Assembly: GCA_902496295.1 (NCBI GenBank)
Contig: CABVAF010000001.1
Coordinates: 199,036-263,035, forward strand
DNA from: an uncultured Clostridium sp.
Lineage (GTDB): Bacteria; Bacillota; Clostridia; TANB77; CAG-508
Reading direction: 5' to 3'
Length of the DNA stretch: 64,000 bases
Each line of letters opens with the position of its first letter. The first letter of the stretch is position 1. Under the pieces are notes generated by a model. It did not search any database, was not told where the DNA came from, and saw only the letters and a list, made by a program, of their open reading frames with translations. This document shows, piece by piece, positions 53,155 through 62,930 of this stretch. A program made the translations under genes and the position numbers.

Positions 53155-54045
53155 CCTTCCTACTACAACAAATCTTCCGTCTTCAGTATAATATGAGCAT
53201 GTAGTTAAAGTAATTAATTCATCTCCATATTCTGCGGTTTCTTCAATATTATATATGGCTTCTCTTTTAATATTTTTAATAAAATTATTATATTCTTTTT
53301 CACTATTCGAATTCATGAAATTGTAATACTTAAATACATCTTCATCATTCTTGCTATACACCTTCGACCTAAAAACAGCTATAATGCTATATTCTGCATC
53401 TTCATCTGCTGTAGTAAATCTTATTGTAGGGTGCGCTTTATAAAAATCTTCTTCAATATACTTAGTTAAATCTGTAAACATTTCATTATTAATCATGTAA
53501 TGTCCATATATCATCAAATTATTTCCTGCTATGTTCCAGTTATAATTACTATCTAAAAAAATCGCGCCTCGCTCTGCATTATCTCCTTTATAATTATGTG
53601 TTAGATAAAAATCATTATCTTTCCCCTGTACTACAGGATAGCTTATATGTGTATCTTCTATTTCAATCCACCCAACTATATTTTTATATTCCTCTTTAAG
53701 CTTTTTAACTTGTGCCATTCTTTTAATAGATTCCGCTTCTCTTTCTCTTCTTATTTCTTCTTCACTTTTTTCCTCACTTTTTATTTCTTCATTGTCACTT
53801 TCACTGTTACTTTGATTACTCTTCTCATTACTTTCTCCACTGTTTTCATCGCTTTCTTTTTGCATTCCAGCAATCTCTTCTTCCACATCTACCGAATTCA
53901 GCAAGTCCCTATCTTTCTCTGCTTCCTTTTTGCTTGCAAAACTCTTTGCAATATACAAACTAGATAATATAATCAAAAATATTAAAATTAAATATATTAT
54001 TCTATTTAAAATTTTATTCTTATCAATATTTTTTTCTTTATCCAA
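53137..54045 (-). CDS. Class B sortase
   Basis: A 302-residue membrane transpeptidase with one N-terminal helix (about 15-35), a long charged Ser/Glu-rich stalk (about 45-115) and a class B sortase domain. The catalytic residues are H182 (MIYGHYM), C283 (TLTTCSY) and R291 (GRFVVVGR). It should attach proteins such as the VPKTG and LPQTG proteins in this window to the wall. I choose TTG 54045, eight bases after GAGG, over a GTG that abuts it. The long stalk is unusual for a sortase. Confidence 0.9.
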   Translation of the reverse strand: MDKEKNIDKNKILNRIIYLILIFLIILSSLYIAKSFASKKEAEKDRDLLNSVDVEEEIAGMQKESDENSGESNEKSNQSNSESDNEEIKSEEKSEEEIRREREAESIKRMAQVKKLKEEYKNIVGWIEIEDTHISYPVVQGKDNDFYLTHNYKGDNAERGAIFLDSNYNWNIAGNNLMIYGHYMINNEMFTDLTKYIEEDFYKAHPTIRFTTADEDAEYSIIAVFRSKVYSKNDEDVFKYYNFMNSNSEKEYNNFIKNIKREAIYNIEETAEYGDELITLTTCSYYTEDGRFVVVGRKKVIE

Positions 54046-54199
54046 TCTCTTCACCTCATATATCCACTATGCCAATAACTTAGCCTTATGCTTCAAATTT
54101 TATTATAAAGACTGCTAGCAAAATTTGCTGGCAGCCTTTTAATATTTGTTATAGTATTCAACTAATTATTAGCCCTGCTACATAAAACTTTATATTTTA

Positions 54200-55315
54200 C
54201 TATTTTGTTTCTCTTTTTTTCATATAAGCAATTCCGGCTGTTGAAGCTATAATTGTTAGTATTGCAAGTCCTAAATAACTTTCAACTCCTGTTTTTGGAA
54301 CATCATCTTTTTCTTCTTCATTTACTTCAGGTGTTTCTTCTTTTATTTCAGCTGTCCTAGCATAAATAGTTGTATCATTGTCTAATTTAGTATTAAAATC
54401 AAAAGCATTTGTATAACTTTCATCTGTAAAGAAACCATCAATTTCATATCCTTCTGGAACTTCTATATGTGATTTTAATAATTCAGCTGTAACAGTTGCA
54501 CCTTTGTCTACAGTAATTTTATTTGATGTTTCTCCTCTTATCAATGTTACAACAACCTTTGGAGCATCTGTATTAGGTGTTGCTGTTTCTGGTATAGCAT
54601 TTTCTGAAATAACATTATTGTTTTCGTCTGTTAAAACAACCTTATCCCCAGCTATAACAACTTTATTTGTTGTATTTTCTGTATTTGTTACTGTAAATTC
54701 TGTAAGATTTCCATTTGTTGCTGGACGAACTACGTTTTCATTTACATCAGATGTTAAAGTTCCATTCATTGTTAATGTTGGATTATTTGTAGCTGCTGCA
54801 CCTTTGTCTATCTCTATTCCGTTGTTTGTGTCTGTTCCATTAAATCCCAAGTGTAAGTCTATAACTTCTACATTACCACCATTTACTAAAACTCCACCAT
54901 ATCTAAATCCTACTATTGAAACATTATTTAATATAACAGTTGCACCATCATATGCTTGTACACCATATTTAGGACCATTATTTAAGTCTATGTCTTTTAA
55001 TGTAAGTTTCCCTGCTGCCAATTGAGCTGTAAACATTGTTTGATTGCCAGATGTTGATGTCCATTCTGTAGAACCTGCAACAGTGTATCCATTACCATCT
55101 ATTGTAAGTGTTTTTTGTATTACAATAGGTCCTGTTACTGTTATGTTATTTTGTAACTCAACTGTACCACCATCGTCAACATTTTGTATAGCTGAAATTA
55201 AACTTGCTTCGTCTGTGGCAGTTTCTGTACTTGCAGCATTACTAGTAATTGGAATAAAAAGCAATGCGAGCATAATTAATGTTAAAAATAACATTATTTT
55301 AATTGTGTTTTTCAT
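54200..55315 (-). CDS. Sortase-anchored surface protein with a beta-helix domain
   Basis: A 371-residue secreted protein with a signal peptide (1-27, cleaved after SNAA). Residues about 30-220 look like a right-handed beta-helix of the pectate-lyase-like type (VELQNNITVTG, LTIDGNGYTV, NNVSIVGFRYGGVLVNGG). A second beta domain ends with FFTDESYTNAFDF, an InlB B-repeat-like feature. The C-terminus has VPKTG (about 339-343), a hydrophobic helix and KKRETK, a sorting signal. It is encoded immediately upstream of the class B sortase, its likely enzyme. Ligand unknown. Confidence 0.85.
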   Translation of the reverse strand: MKNTIKIMLFLTLIMLALLFIPITSNAASTETATDEASLISAIQNVDDGGTVELQNNITVTGPIVIQKTLTIDGNGYTVAGSTEWTSTSGNQTMFTAQLAAGKLTLKDIDLNNGPKYGVQAYDGATVILNNVSIVGFRYGGVLVNGGNVEVIDLHLGFNGTDTNNGIEIDKGAAATNNPTLTMNGTLTSDVNENVVRPATNGNLTEFTVTNTENTTNKVVIAGDKVVLTDENNNVISENAIPETATPNTDAPKVVVTLIRGETSNKITVDKGATVTAELLKSHIEVPEGYEIDGFFTDESYTNAFDFNTKLDNDTTIYARTAEIKEETPEVNEEEKDDVPKTGVESYLGLAILTIIASTAGIAYMKKRETK

Positions 55316-55449
55316 TTCAAACCTCCTAAATTATATTTTTATAGTAACTTTGCTATAGCATTTTTACTATATTTACAATTTATTTTGTCAATTTTTTTGT
55401 TTTTTATTTATATTTATTTAATTTAAAATTTTCCAAAATTAAATTTACA

Positions 55450-55540
55450 TATAAAAAAAACACCAAGTAGTATATGAATTTAACTTAAAAGTTTCTAACT
55501 TTTGAAGCATAGTTCATTATTCTACTTAGTGTTTTACATT
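55450..55540 (-). terminator. Large two-level hairpin, probable terminator of rdgB
   Basis: An outer stem pairs AACACCAAGTAG (55459-55470) with CTACTTAGTGTT (55522-55533) with one mismatch or wobble. Inside, TTAAAAGTT and AACTTTTGAA give a second stem. On the minus strand a T run follows. It is longer and more elaborate than the other terminators here, so it could be a small mobile repeat. Confidence 0.55.
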
Positions 55541-55596
55541 TTTATATTTTAGTTTCATGCTTTTAACTTAATACTTAAATAATTCCTACATACTTT

Positions 55597-56178
55597 TTAA
55601 ATATTTTCAATATCTTCCCTTAATTTGTTTAATGCTATTCTTCTACTACTTATTTTATTTTTATCTTCTGAATCTAATTCTGCTAAAGTTTTACCACTAT
55701 CCAACTCAAAAATTTCATCAAAGCCAAATCCATTGTCTCCTCTTTTATTTTCTGCTATATATCCATTTAGCTCTCCAATGTATGTTTTTTCTTCTCCATT
55801 AGGTTTAACTAGCGCAATACAAGTAACAACTTTAGCTGTTCTTTCATCTTTCTTTTTATCTCCTAATTTTTCTAAAAGATATGTATTTCTTTCTTCTTGA
55901 GTAGCATTTTCTCCCAAAAATCTTGCTGTATACACTCCTGGAAATCCATCTAATGAGTCAATACATAATCCACTATCATCTGCAATACATATTTTATCTG
56001 CTACTTTGCATATTTCTCTTGCTTTTTTCAACGCATTTCCTTCAAAGGAGTCTTTGTCTTCTTCAACTTCTACATTTATACCTGCTTCTTTTAGAGATAA
56101 AAGTTTATATTCTTTCAAAATTTCTTCTAGTTCTTTTATTTTTCCTTTATTATTTGTTGCTAATATTATTTCTTCCAT
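55597..56178 (-). CDS. rdgB: XTP/dITP diphosphatase (RdgB/HAM1 family)
   Basis: A 193-residue house-cleaning enzyme that hydrolyses XTP and dITP so that damaged purines are not built into DNA. The substrate-binding ATNNKGKIKEL is at residues 7-17, followed by ADDSGLCIDSLDGFPGVYTARF and the C-terminal GDNGFGFDEIF and SSRRIALNKL. Length is normal. AAAGGAG precedes the ATG. Confidence 0.95.
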   Translation of the reverse strand: MEEIILATNNKGKIKELEEILKEYKLLSLKEAGINVEVEEDKDSFEGNALKKAREICKVADKICIADDSGLCIDSLDGFPGVYTARFLGENATQEERNTYLLEKLGDKKKDERTAKVVTCIALVKPNGEEKTYIGELNGYIAENKRGDNGFGFDEIFELDSGKTLAELDSEDKNKISSRRIALNKLREDIENI

Positions 56179-56266
56179 ATGCCATTCTCCTTTATGTAAA
56201 ATAGAGAAACTATAATTATTAGTGAACCTTTCACTATAAATATGTTTCCCTACTTTAATTTTTCAA

Positions 56267-56620
56267 TTAATATAATAAATTTGTAGTAGTCATTAATCCA
56301 AAAGTTCCAAAGCCTACTGCTGCAAATATAACCACAATTATAATAATCAACAAATATACAACAAAGAATGATCTTGCATAATTCTTTCTGTTAATATTTG
56401 AATTATCAAATGCAAATATAATTAAGAATATCCATCCTATAAGTGGTATTGCAAAAAGTATGTTGTATCCAAAGTATGCCCAAGGTGAAAGTGGTCTATA
56501 ATGTGATGGAATACTTGGGTCATTTTTGTAATTATAGTTAGGATTTGGATTTTGGTTGAAATTACCATTTTGATTGTAATTTCCGTTTGGAACATTATTA
56601 AAATTATTATTTTGGTCCAT
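56267..56620 (-). CDS. Asn-rich small membrane protein
   Basis: A 117-residue protein. The first 35 residues are a low-complexity Asn/Pro/Tyr tail with NPN and NYN repeats; two membrane segments follow (about 49-70 and 83-108). The pattern of a disordered tail plus SPWAYFGYNILFAIPLIGWIFLI is common in Clostridial small membrane proteins of unknown role. GGGGGAG precedes the ATG. Confidence 0.75.
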   Translation of the reverse strand: MDQNNNFNNVPNGNYNQNGNFNQNPNPNYNYKNDPSIPSHYRPLSPWAYFGYNILFAIPLIGWIFLIIFAFDNSNINRKNYARSFFVVYLLIIIIVVIFAAVGFGTFGLMTTTNLLY

Positions 56621-56671
56621 ATTTTTCTCCCCCTTTTATTATATTTATAATTACTGTTAATATAACATTAA

Positions 56672-59296
56672 TTATCTAGGATTTTTAATTGCTGCTTGTG
56701 CTGCTGCTAAACGTGCTATAGGCACTCTAAATGGTGAACATGACACATATGTTAGTCCTACATCATGGCAAAATTCTACTGTTGGTGGGTTTCCTCCATG
56801 CTCTCCGCAAATTCCAAGTTTTATATCTGGTCTTGTTTTCTTTCCTAAGTCAACTGCCATTTTTACTAGCTTTCCTACACCTTTTTGGTCTATTCTTGCA
56901 AATGGGTCAAATTCATAAATTTTCTTCTCATAATATGAATCTAAGAATTTTCCTGCATCATCACGGCTAAATCCAAATGTCATTTGTGTTAAATCATTTG
57001 TACCAAATGAGAAGAATTCAGCTTCTGTAGCAATTTCATCTGCTGTTAATGCTGCTCTAGGTATTTCTATCATTGTGCCAACATGATACTCAAGTTCAAC
57101 TCCTGCATCAGCAATTTCTTTATCTGCTGTTTTTGTAATTATGTCTTTAACGTATTTTAGCTCTTTTATTTCTCCTGCAAGAGGTATCATAATTTCTGGT
57201 ACTACATTCATTCCTTCTTTATTAACATTTATAGCAGCTTGTATAATTGCTTTTGTTTGCATAACTCCTATTTCTGGATATGTTACATCTAGTCTACATC
57301 CACGATGTCCCATCATAGGATTAAATTCATGTAAACCAACAACTATATTTTTAAGTTCATCAAATGTCATTCCCATGTCTTTTGCTAGTTGGTCAATTTC
57401 CTCATCAGTATGAGGTAAAAATTCGTGAAGTGGTGGATCTAATAATCTAATTGTTACAGGATATCCCCTCATAGATTTATATAATCCCTCAAAATCTTCT
57501 CTTTGCATAGGTAACAACTTCTCTAATGCTTTTTCTCTTTGTTCTACTGTTTTTGAAACTATCATTTCTCTTATTGCAGCAATTCTTTCTGGCGCAAAGA
57601 ACATATGCTCTGTTCTACATAAACCAATTCCTTCTGCTCCAAATTTATATGCTGTAATTGCATCTCTTGGAATATCTGCATTTGCTCTTACTCCCATTTG
57701 TCTATATTGGTCTGCCCAATTCATTAATTTTTCGAAGTTTCCTGAAATTGAAGGTTCTTCTGTTTCTATCTTTTCACCATATACATTTCCTGTTGAGCCA
57801 TCTAATGAAATATAGTCACCTTCATGATATACTCTACCTTCTGAATCTGTAAATGTCTTTTCTTCTTCATTTATAGAAACACCATCACATCCAGATACAC
57901 AACATGTTCCCATTCCTCTTGCAACAACTGCTGCATGTGACGTCATACCACCTCTTAGTGTCAAAACTCCATGGCATACATTCATTCCATCTATATCTTC
58001 TGGTGATGTTTCAAGTCTTACTAATATTAAATCTTTTTCTCCTGCATTATGCTTGTTTACAGCATCCTCTGCTGTGAATACTACTTTACCTGTTGCCGCA
58101 CCTGGTGATGCTGCTAATCCTTTTGCTATAACTTTTGCAGCTGCTAATTTTTCTCCATTGAATACTGGATGTAGTAATTGTTCTAATTGGTTTGGCTCAA
58201 CTCTTAAAACAGCTTCTTTTTCAGTTATCATACCTTCATTTACTAGGTCAACTGCAATTCTTAAAGCTGCTGTAGCTGTTCTTTTACCATTTCTAGTTTG
58301 CAAGAAATACAACTTTCCTCTTTCTATAGTAAACTCCATATCTTGCATATCTTTGTAATGTTCTTCTAGTTTACGAGAATACATTGCAAAGTCATCATAA
58401 GCTTGTCTATTTACTTCTGCTAATGTGTCTATTGGTTGAGGTGTTCTAACTCCTGAAACAACGTCTTCGCCTTGTGCATTCATTAAATATTCTCCAAATA
58501 GCTTGTTTTCACCGGTTGCTGGGTTACGAGTAAATGCAACACCTGTACCACAGTCATCTCCCATATTCCCAAATACCATTTCTTGTACGTTTACTGCTGT
58601 TCCCCAATCTCCTGGTATGTCGTTTAGCCTTCTATAAGTTATGGCTCTTGGATTATTCCATGAACGGAATACTGCTTTTACAGCTTCTATTAATTGAGCT
58701 TGTGGCTCCTGTGGAAAGTCTTCATTTATATGTGATTTATAAATTTCTTTAAATATATTAATTAATTGTTTTAAATCATTTGCATCAAGCTCTGTATCTT
58801 GTTTTACACCTTTTGCGTTTTTAGCTTTGTCTATTTCTTCTTCAAATAAGTTTTTTGGTACTTCTTTTACTACATCGCTGTACATTTGAATAAATCTTCT
58901 ATAGCTATCGTACGCAAACCTTTCATTCTTTTGTGCCATAGATTCTACAACCTGGTCATTTATTCCTAGGTTTAATATTGTATCCATCATTCCTGGCATA
59001 GATGCTCTTGCTCCTGAACGAACAGAAACTAATAACGGATTTTCTATATCTCCAAATTTCTTACCAGAAATATTTTCAAGCTCTTTTAATGCTTCAAAAA
59101 TTTGGTTTAATACCTCATCTGATATTGTTTCTTTGTCTTCATAATATTTTATGCAAGCTTCTGTTGTAACTGTAAACCCTTGTGGTATAGGCAATCCTAA
59201 GTTTGTCATTTCTGCTAAGTTTGCACCTTTACCTCCAAGCAATTCCCTCATTGAAGCATTGCCTTCCTTAAATAAATATACATATTTTTTGTCCAT
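56672..59296 (-). CDS. ppdK: Pyruvate, phosphate dikinase
   Basis: An 874-residue enzyme that interconverts pyruvate, ATP and phosphate with PEP, AMP and pyrophosphate. Domains in order: N-terminal nucleotide-binding domain (GGKGANLAEM, VRSGARASMPGMMDT), the phosphohistidine domain with the catalytic His in GGMTSHAAVVARGMG, and the C-terminal PEP/pyruvate TIM barrel with GHRGCRLD and ICGEHGGNP. I choose ATG 59296, which has TAAAGGAGG upstream; a longer frame to 59359 lacks a site. Likely used in pyrophosphate-linked glycolysis or gluconeogenesis. Confidence 0.97.
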   Translation of the reverse strand: MDKKYVYLFKEGNASMRELLGGKGANLAEMTNLGLPIPQGFTVTTEACIKYYEDKETISDEVLNQIFEALKELENISGKKFGDIENPLLVSVRSGARASMPGMMDTILNLGINDQVVESMAQKNERFAYDSYRRFIQMYSDVVKEVPKNLFEEEIDKAKNAKGVKQDTELDANDLKQLINIFKEIYKSHINEDFPQEPQAQLIEAVKAVFRSWNNPRAITYRRLNDIPGDWGTAVNVQEMVFGNMGDDCGTGVAFTRNPATGENKLFGEYLMNAQGEDVVSGVRTPQPIDTLAEVNRQAYDDFAMYSRKLEEHYKDMQDMEFTIERGKLYFLQTRNGKRTATAALRIAVDLVNEGMITEKEAVLRVEPNQLEQLLHPVFNGEKLAAAKVIAKGLAASPGAATGKVVFTAEDAVNKHNAGEKDLILVRLETSPEDIDGMNVCHGVLTLRGGMTSHAAVVARGMGTCCVSGCDGVSINEEEKTFTDSEGRVYHEGDYISLDGSTGNVYGEKIETEEPSISGNFEKLMNWADQYRQMGVRANADIPRDAITAYKFGAEGIGLCRTEHMFFAPERIAAIREMIVSKTVEQREKALEKLLPMQREDFEGLYKSMRGYPVTIRLLDPPLHEFLPHTDEEIDQLAKDMGMTFDELKNIVVGLHEFNPMMGHRGCRLDVTYPEIGVMQTKAIIQAAINVNKEGMNVVPEIMIPLAGEIKELKYVKDIITKTADKEIADAGVELEYHVGTMIEIPRAALTADEIATEAEFFSFGTNDLTQMTFGFSRDDAGKFLDSYYEKKIYEFDPFARIDQKGVGKLVKMAVDLGKKTRPDIKLGICGEHGGNPPTVEFCHDVGLTYVSCSPFRVPIARLAAAQAAIKNPR

Positions 59297-59360
59297 TGTT
59301 TCCTCCTTTAAAATTTTATATCTATACATAACATGCGTAGAAAAGCACATATTATACATA

Positions 59361-61574
59361 TTATTTCATATGTTTTGGCTTATGGTGTTTACCTAATTTA
59401 TTGTTTTTATTTCTTCTTATAGCTGATTTTCTTTGAATGTTTTCTAAATTTTCATTATTATCCTTGTCAAAATAAGATTTTGTTTTATTCTTATTTTCTT
59501 CACAATATTCTTGTTCGTCTAACAAATCTTCTTGATTATATTCTGTTTTATAGTCTTCTTCAGGCTCTATAATTTTTGGCTCTACAAAACTATCTTCTTC
59601 ATAATCATTAAATTTTAAATTTTTATAGTTAATAATTTCATTAACATCATCTAAATCATTTTTTTCTAAAATGTTATCTTTTTCAAATTCTTCTTGTAAT
59701 TCATACTCTTTTTTATTGTCCTTAATACCTTGTTGTAACTTTTTACTTTCATTTACTAGCTCTTCAATTTCCGTTGCACTTATTTTATTGTTATCAAGTG
59801 CCAACTTAATTTCAGCTATATTTAATGGTTGTGTATTTTCCATATTTACATTGCCTGAATTTATCATAGTTTCTCTTGTTTTATCTGCAATGTCATCTGT
59901 ATATAATTTCTGACATTCTTCTTCATAATCTTGGTATTCTTTATATATTCCTATTTTTACTAATATTGGATATACTTTACTTCCAAAAGGAATCATTAGA
60001 ATATCTTCTTTTTTCAATGATTTTGTTAATAATATCATTGATGCATAAATTAGTACTCCACAAAGTATTGATATTATTGTTGCAACATTTGCGTTTATAA
60101 CATTTGAAAGACCTATATCTATAAAATATACAAGAACTCCCATTGTAATGGCAGATATTATTGGTTTTAAAATATTATCTTTAAAGTTTAAGTTTAACCT
60201 TATACTTTTCCTTAAACTTGTAAAGCATATTGTAAATGAAACAATTTGACATACAATTGAACTTATTCCTGCACCAATTATTCCTATATTAGGATTACTA
60301 ATTAATATAATATTTAAAATAAATTTAATTAACGCTCCAACTGCCAAAGCTATTGCCGGTGTTTTAGTTTTATTTAGTCCATATAATCCACCATTAATTG
60401 TTTGGCTTAATGCTATAAATATCATTGAAATAGAATATAGCATTAAAATGCTAGCTCCATCAGATGCTGTTGGATATATTAAATTTAAAATTGGTTGTGC
60501 TAGTGCAATAAAACCTGCTGCACATGGTAAAACTATTATAAGTGATGAAAATAATGAAAAACTTAATCTTTTAGAGGCTGTTTTATGGTCTTTTTTGGCA
60601 ATTGCTGCTGCTATAGCTGGTGTAAGAGCAGTAGAAAATGCTACGTTTATTGCTACTGGCAGTCCAACTAATGTATCCATTTTAGCAAGAATACCAGTCA
60701 TATTCATTGCATATTGCTCTAACGCTTCTTTTCCTCCTGTAATTATTGAAGCAAATGCTGTCTGAATACATCTACTAACTGTCGAAGAATCTATTATTGG
60801 ATTTACAACAGATATAACAGAACTTATTGTAATTGGTATAGACATTGCTAAGATTGCTTTTAATAACTGTCCGTTAGTTTTGTTTTTCTCTGGTGAAACT
60901 TGTTTTTTACTTACTTTTAATTTTCTTTTCCTATAATATATAATTAAGTACATAAATGTAATAATAATTGCTAATGTTGAAGATAAGTTTCCACCAGCAG
61001 CCATTATATAGGGTTCTTTTCCTATTAGAGCATACACAAATGTTATAGATAATACACAATTAAAAAACTGCTCTAAAATTTGTGATGCACTTGTTGGTTT
61101 CATATCATTTTGACCTGCAAAGTATCCTCTAAACACAGCAGAAGCTGCAACAAACACTATTGCAGGTGCTAAAACTTGCATTACATATTTTACATCTGGC
61201 ACATTAAATACAAGTGTAGCTATTGGTCCTGCTGCAAAAAACAGCAATAATGAAAATGCTAACCCTAGACTTACAAAGAATGTCATACTTATTTTAAATA
61301 CTCTTTGTGCGCCTTTATTATCCCCTATAGCTATTCTTTCAGAAACCATTTTGGAAACAACACTTGGAATTCCTATAGAAGAAAGTGCTAAAAGTAAAGA
61401 ATATATTTGGTATCCAGTAGAATAATACCCAAGTCCAGTATTTCCAAATCCCTCTGCATTTGTAATTACAAGCCTATATATTAAACCCAATAATTTTACA
61501 GATATTTGTGCAAACATTAAGATTAAAACATTTTTCATAAATGATGCGCCTTTTTGTTTTACTGCTTTCCTCAA
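59361..61574 (-). CDS. SpoVB/MurJ-like flippase with a long charged C-terminal tail
   Basis: A 737-residue protein. Residues about 10-525 form a polysaccharide-transport/MOP flippase with about 14 helices, closest by pattern to SpoVB and related lipid II flippases (MKNVLILMFAQISVKLLGLIYRL, FRGYFAGQNDMKPTSASQI). Residues about 560-737 are an added, very acidic cytoplasmic tail ending in a basic patch (KNNKLGKHHKPKHMK). Start is TTG 61574 after AAAGGA. The tail is not part of the usual SpoVB length (about 520 residues). Confidence 0.87.
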   Translation of the reverse strand: MRKAVKQKGASFMKNVLILMFAQISVKLLGLIYRLVITNAEGFGNTGLGYYSTGYQIYSLLLALSSIGIPSVVSKMVSERIAIGDNKGAQRVFKISMTFFVSLGLAFSLLLFFAAGPIATLVFNVPDVKYVMQVLAPAIVFVAASAVFRGYFAGQNDMKPTSASQILEQFFNCVLSITFVYALIGKEPYIMAAGGNLSSTLAIIITFMYLIIYYRKRKLKVSKKQVSPEKNKTNGQLLKAILAMSIPITISSVISVVNPIIDSSTVSRCIQTAFASIITGGKEALEQYAMNMTGILAKMDTLVGLPVAINVAFSTALTPAIAAAIAKKDHKTASKRLSFSLFSSLIIVLPCAAGFIALAQPILNLIYPTASDGASILMLYSISMIFIALSQTINGGLYGLNKTKTPAIALAVGALIKFILNIILISNPNIGIIGAGISSIVCQIVSFTICFTSLRKSIRLNLNFKDNILKPIISAITMGVLVYFIDIGLSNVINANVATIISILCGVLIYASMILLTKSLKKEDILMIPFGSKVYPILVKIGIYKEYQDYEEECQKLYTDDIADKTRETMINSGNVNMENTQPLNIAEIKLALDNNKISATEIEELVNESKKLQQGIKDNKKEYELQEEFEKDNILEKNDLDDVNEIINYKNLKFNDYEEDSFVEPKIIEPEEDYKTEYNQEDLLDEQEYCEENKNKTKSYFDKDNNENLENIQRKSAIRRNKNNKLGKHHKPKHMK

Positions 61575-61658
61575 AATTTTCTTCCTTTCGTAAATTGTTA
61601 ATATTATAACTGTAATATTAATTATAGCCTAATGATAACAATGAATTAATATGTTAAT

Positions 61659-62720
61659 TTATTTTTTCCCAAAATTAAATTTTGGCATCATACCAATTTT
61701 ATCTGGAGTATGTTCTGGTAATTGGTATATATCATGTCCTGGGAACTCATTTCCTTCTACAAATAAAGGACCATCTGGAGTAAAGCCAATATCCCAACCT
61801 GCATATCCCATTTCTGGAACTACTTTAGCTGCTTTATCCACCATTTCTAATACTTCATTCCAATAAGGAAATTTAAATCCTTTTATTGTAGAACCTGTTT
61901 CTGGATGAGTTGTATAAGTATTTTTCATTTTATCAATTGCAACTTGTGTAACAACCCCTGTTTTCTCGTCTACAGGAGCTACCATACCATTACTATTAAA
62001 GTTGTCTACAAATCTTTTTCCAGTTCCTATTCTAAAATATGCACATATTACATGTGTTATTAATTTTACATTTTTTCTCTCTTCTTTTGGTACTGTTAAA
62101 ATTGACTTCCCATCTTCTGTTGTTACTATTGTAACCACTCTTACAGTATTTATAGCATGCGGATTAATATTTGCTACATCTTTATGTTGCTTTATTATTT
62201 CTTCTAATTCAAAATTTGATCCTTCTTCTGTTAAATGGTTATATATTTCGTCTAAAGTAGCATAATTTTTTGTATTAATTTTCTCTATACCTTTACCGCA
62301 TCCTCCGTCAATCGGCTTTGCCATAAATTCTGTGTGCTTCTTCATAAAATCTATAATTTTGTCCTTTGGTGTTCCATTAACTTTTATCCAATCTCTTTTT
62401 AAATAATCATTAAAAACTGTATTAAATTCATCCTTATTTTTAAATATATGAAGATAATCTAAGTCACAATATTTTGTAACTAAATCGTTATTTCTTCCTC
62501 TTGTAAGGTATGTATCTCTTTGAGCAGGAGTTAGGTTATACATTTCAAATAAGTCATAATCCATATAGCCCGCGCCATACTTTCTTGCACATTTTTGCAT
62601 ATCCATAAAAATTCCTATTTTAGATTTACCAGTTTTTTTATGAATAGAATTAATTTTCTCCTTCATGGCCTTTGTGTCCATTGTTTTAAGTCTTTTTAAT
62701 ATATATTTAATATTTCCCAA
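61659..62720 (-). CDS. ATP-grasp protein, sugar-transfer-associated type
   Basis: A 353-residue soluble protein whose C-terminal two thirds match the ATP-grasp domain found in sugar-transfer-associated proteins: FMAKPIDGGCGKGIEKI, ELEEIIKQH, NTVRVVTIVT and GYAGWDIGFTPDGPLFVEGNEFPG, with D and E/N magnesium ligands in the last. Such enzymes join a carboxylate to an amine or hydroxyl using ATP. The substrate is unknown; polysaccharide or surface modification is a guess. TTG 62720 is the start, with GGAG ten bases upstream. Confidence 0.82.
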   Translation of the reverse strand: MGNIKYILKRLKTMDTKAMKEKINSIHKKTGKSKIGIFMDMQKCARKYGAGYMDYDLFEMYNLTPAQRDTYLTRGRNNDLVTKYCDLDYLHIFKNKDEFNTVFNDYLKRDWIKVNGTPKDKIIDFMKKHTEFMAKPIDGGCGKGIEKINTKNYATLDEIYNHLTEEGSNFELEEIIKQHKDVANINPHAINTVRVVTIVTTEDGKSILTVPKEERKNVKLITHVICAYFRIGTGKRFVDNFNSNGMVAPVDEKTGVVTQVAIDKMKNTYTTHPETGSTIKGFKFPYWNEVLEMVDKAAKVVPEMGYAGWDIGFTPDGPLFVEGNEFPGHDIYQLPEHTPDKIGMMPKFNFGKK

Positions 62721-62840
62721 TTTAATAAATCTCCTTTAAATTTTATACGTGTTAATTATATACTAAATATTTCCTTAATTGCAATATATTAATATATTTT
62801 TTTAGAATTTTAAAGAGTATAAATTATGATATGGTTCTAA

Positions 62841-62884
62841 AAAATAAAAGTTATACCTTAACTAAGATATAACTTTTATTTTTA
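62841..62884 (-). terminator. Terminator of the large surface protein gene
   Basis: AAAAATAAAAGTTATA and TATAACTTTTATTTTT form a 16-bp perfect stem with T tracts on both sides, about 50 bases after the stop codon at 62931. Confidence 0.8.
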
Positions 62885-62930
62885 TTTATATATGTTTTTT
62901 ACAATAGTCTTTAACTTTTGTATGTTTATA

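Noticed and set aside
54504..55025. Open frame of about 170 codons opposite the VPKTG surface protein
   Set aside because: It mirrors the Thr/Asn/Val-rich codons of the surface protein and has no start signal.
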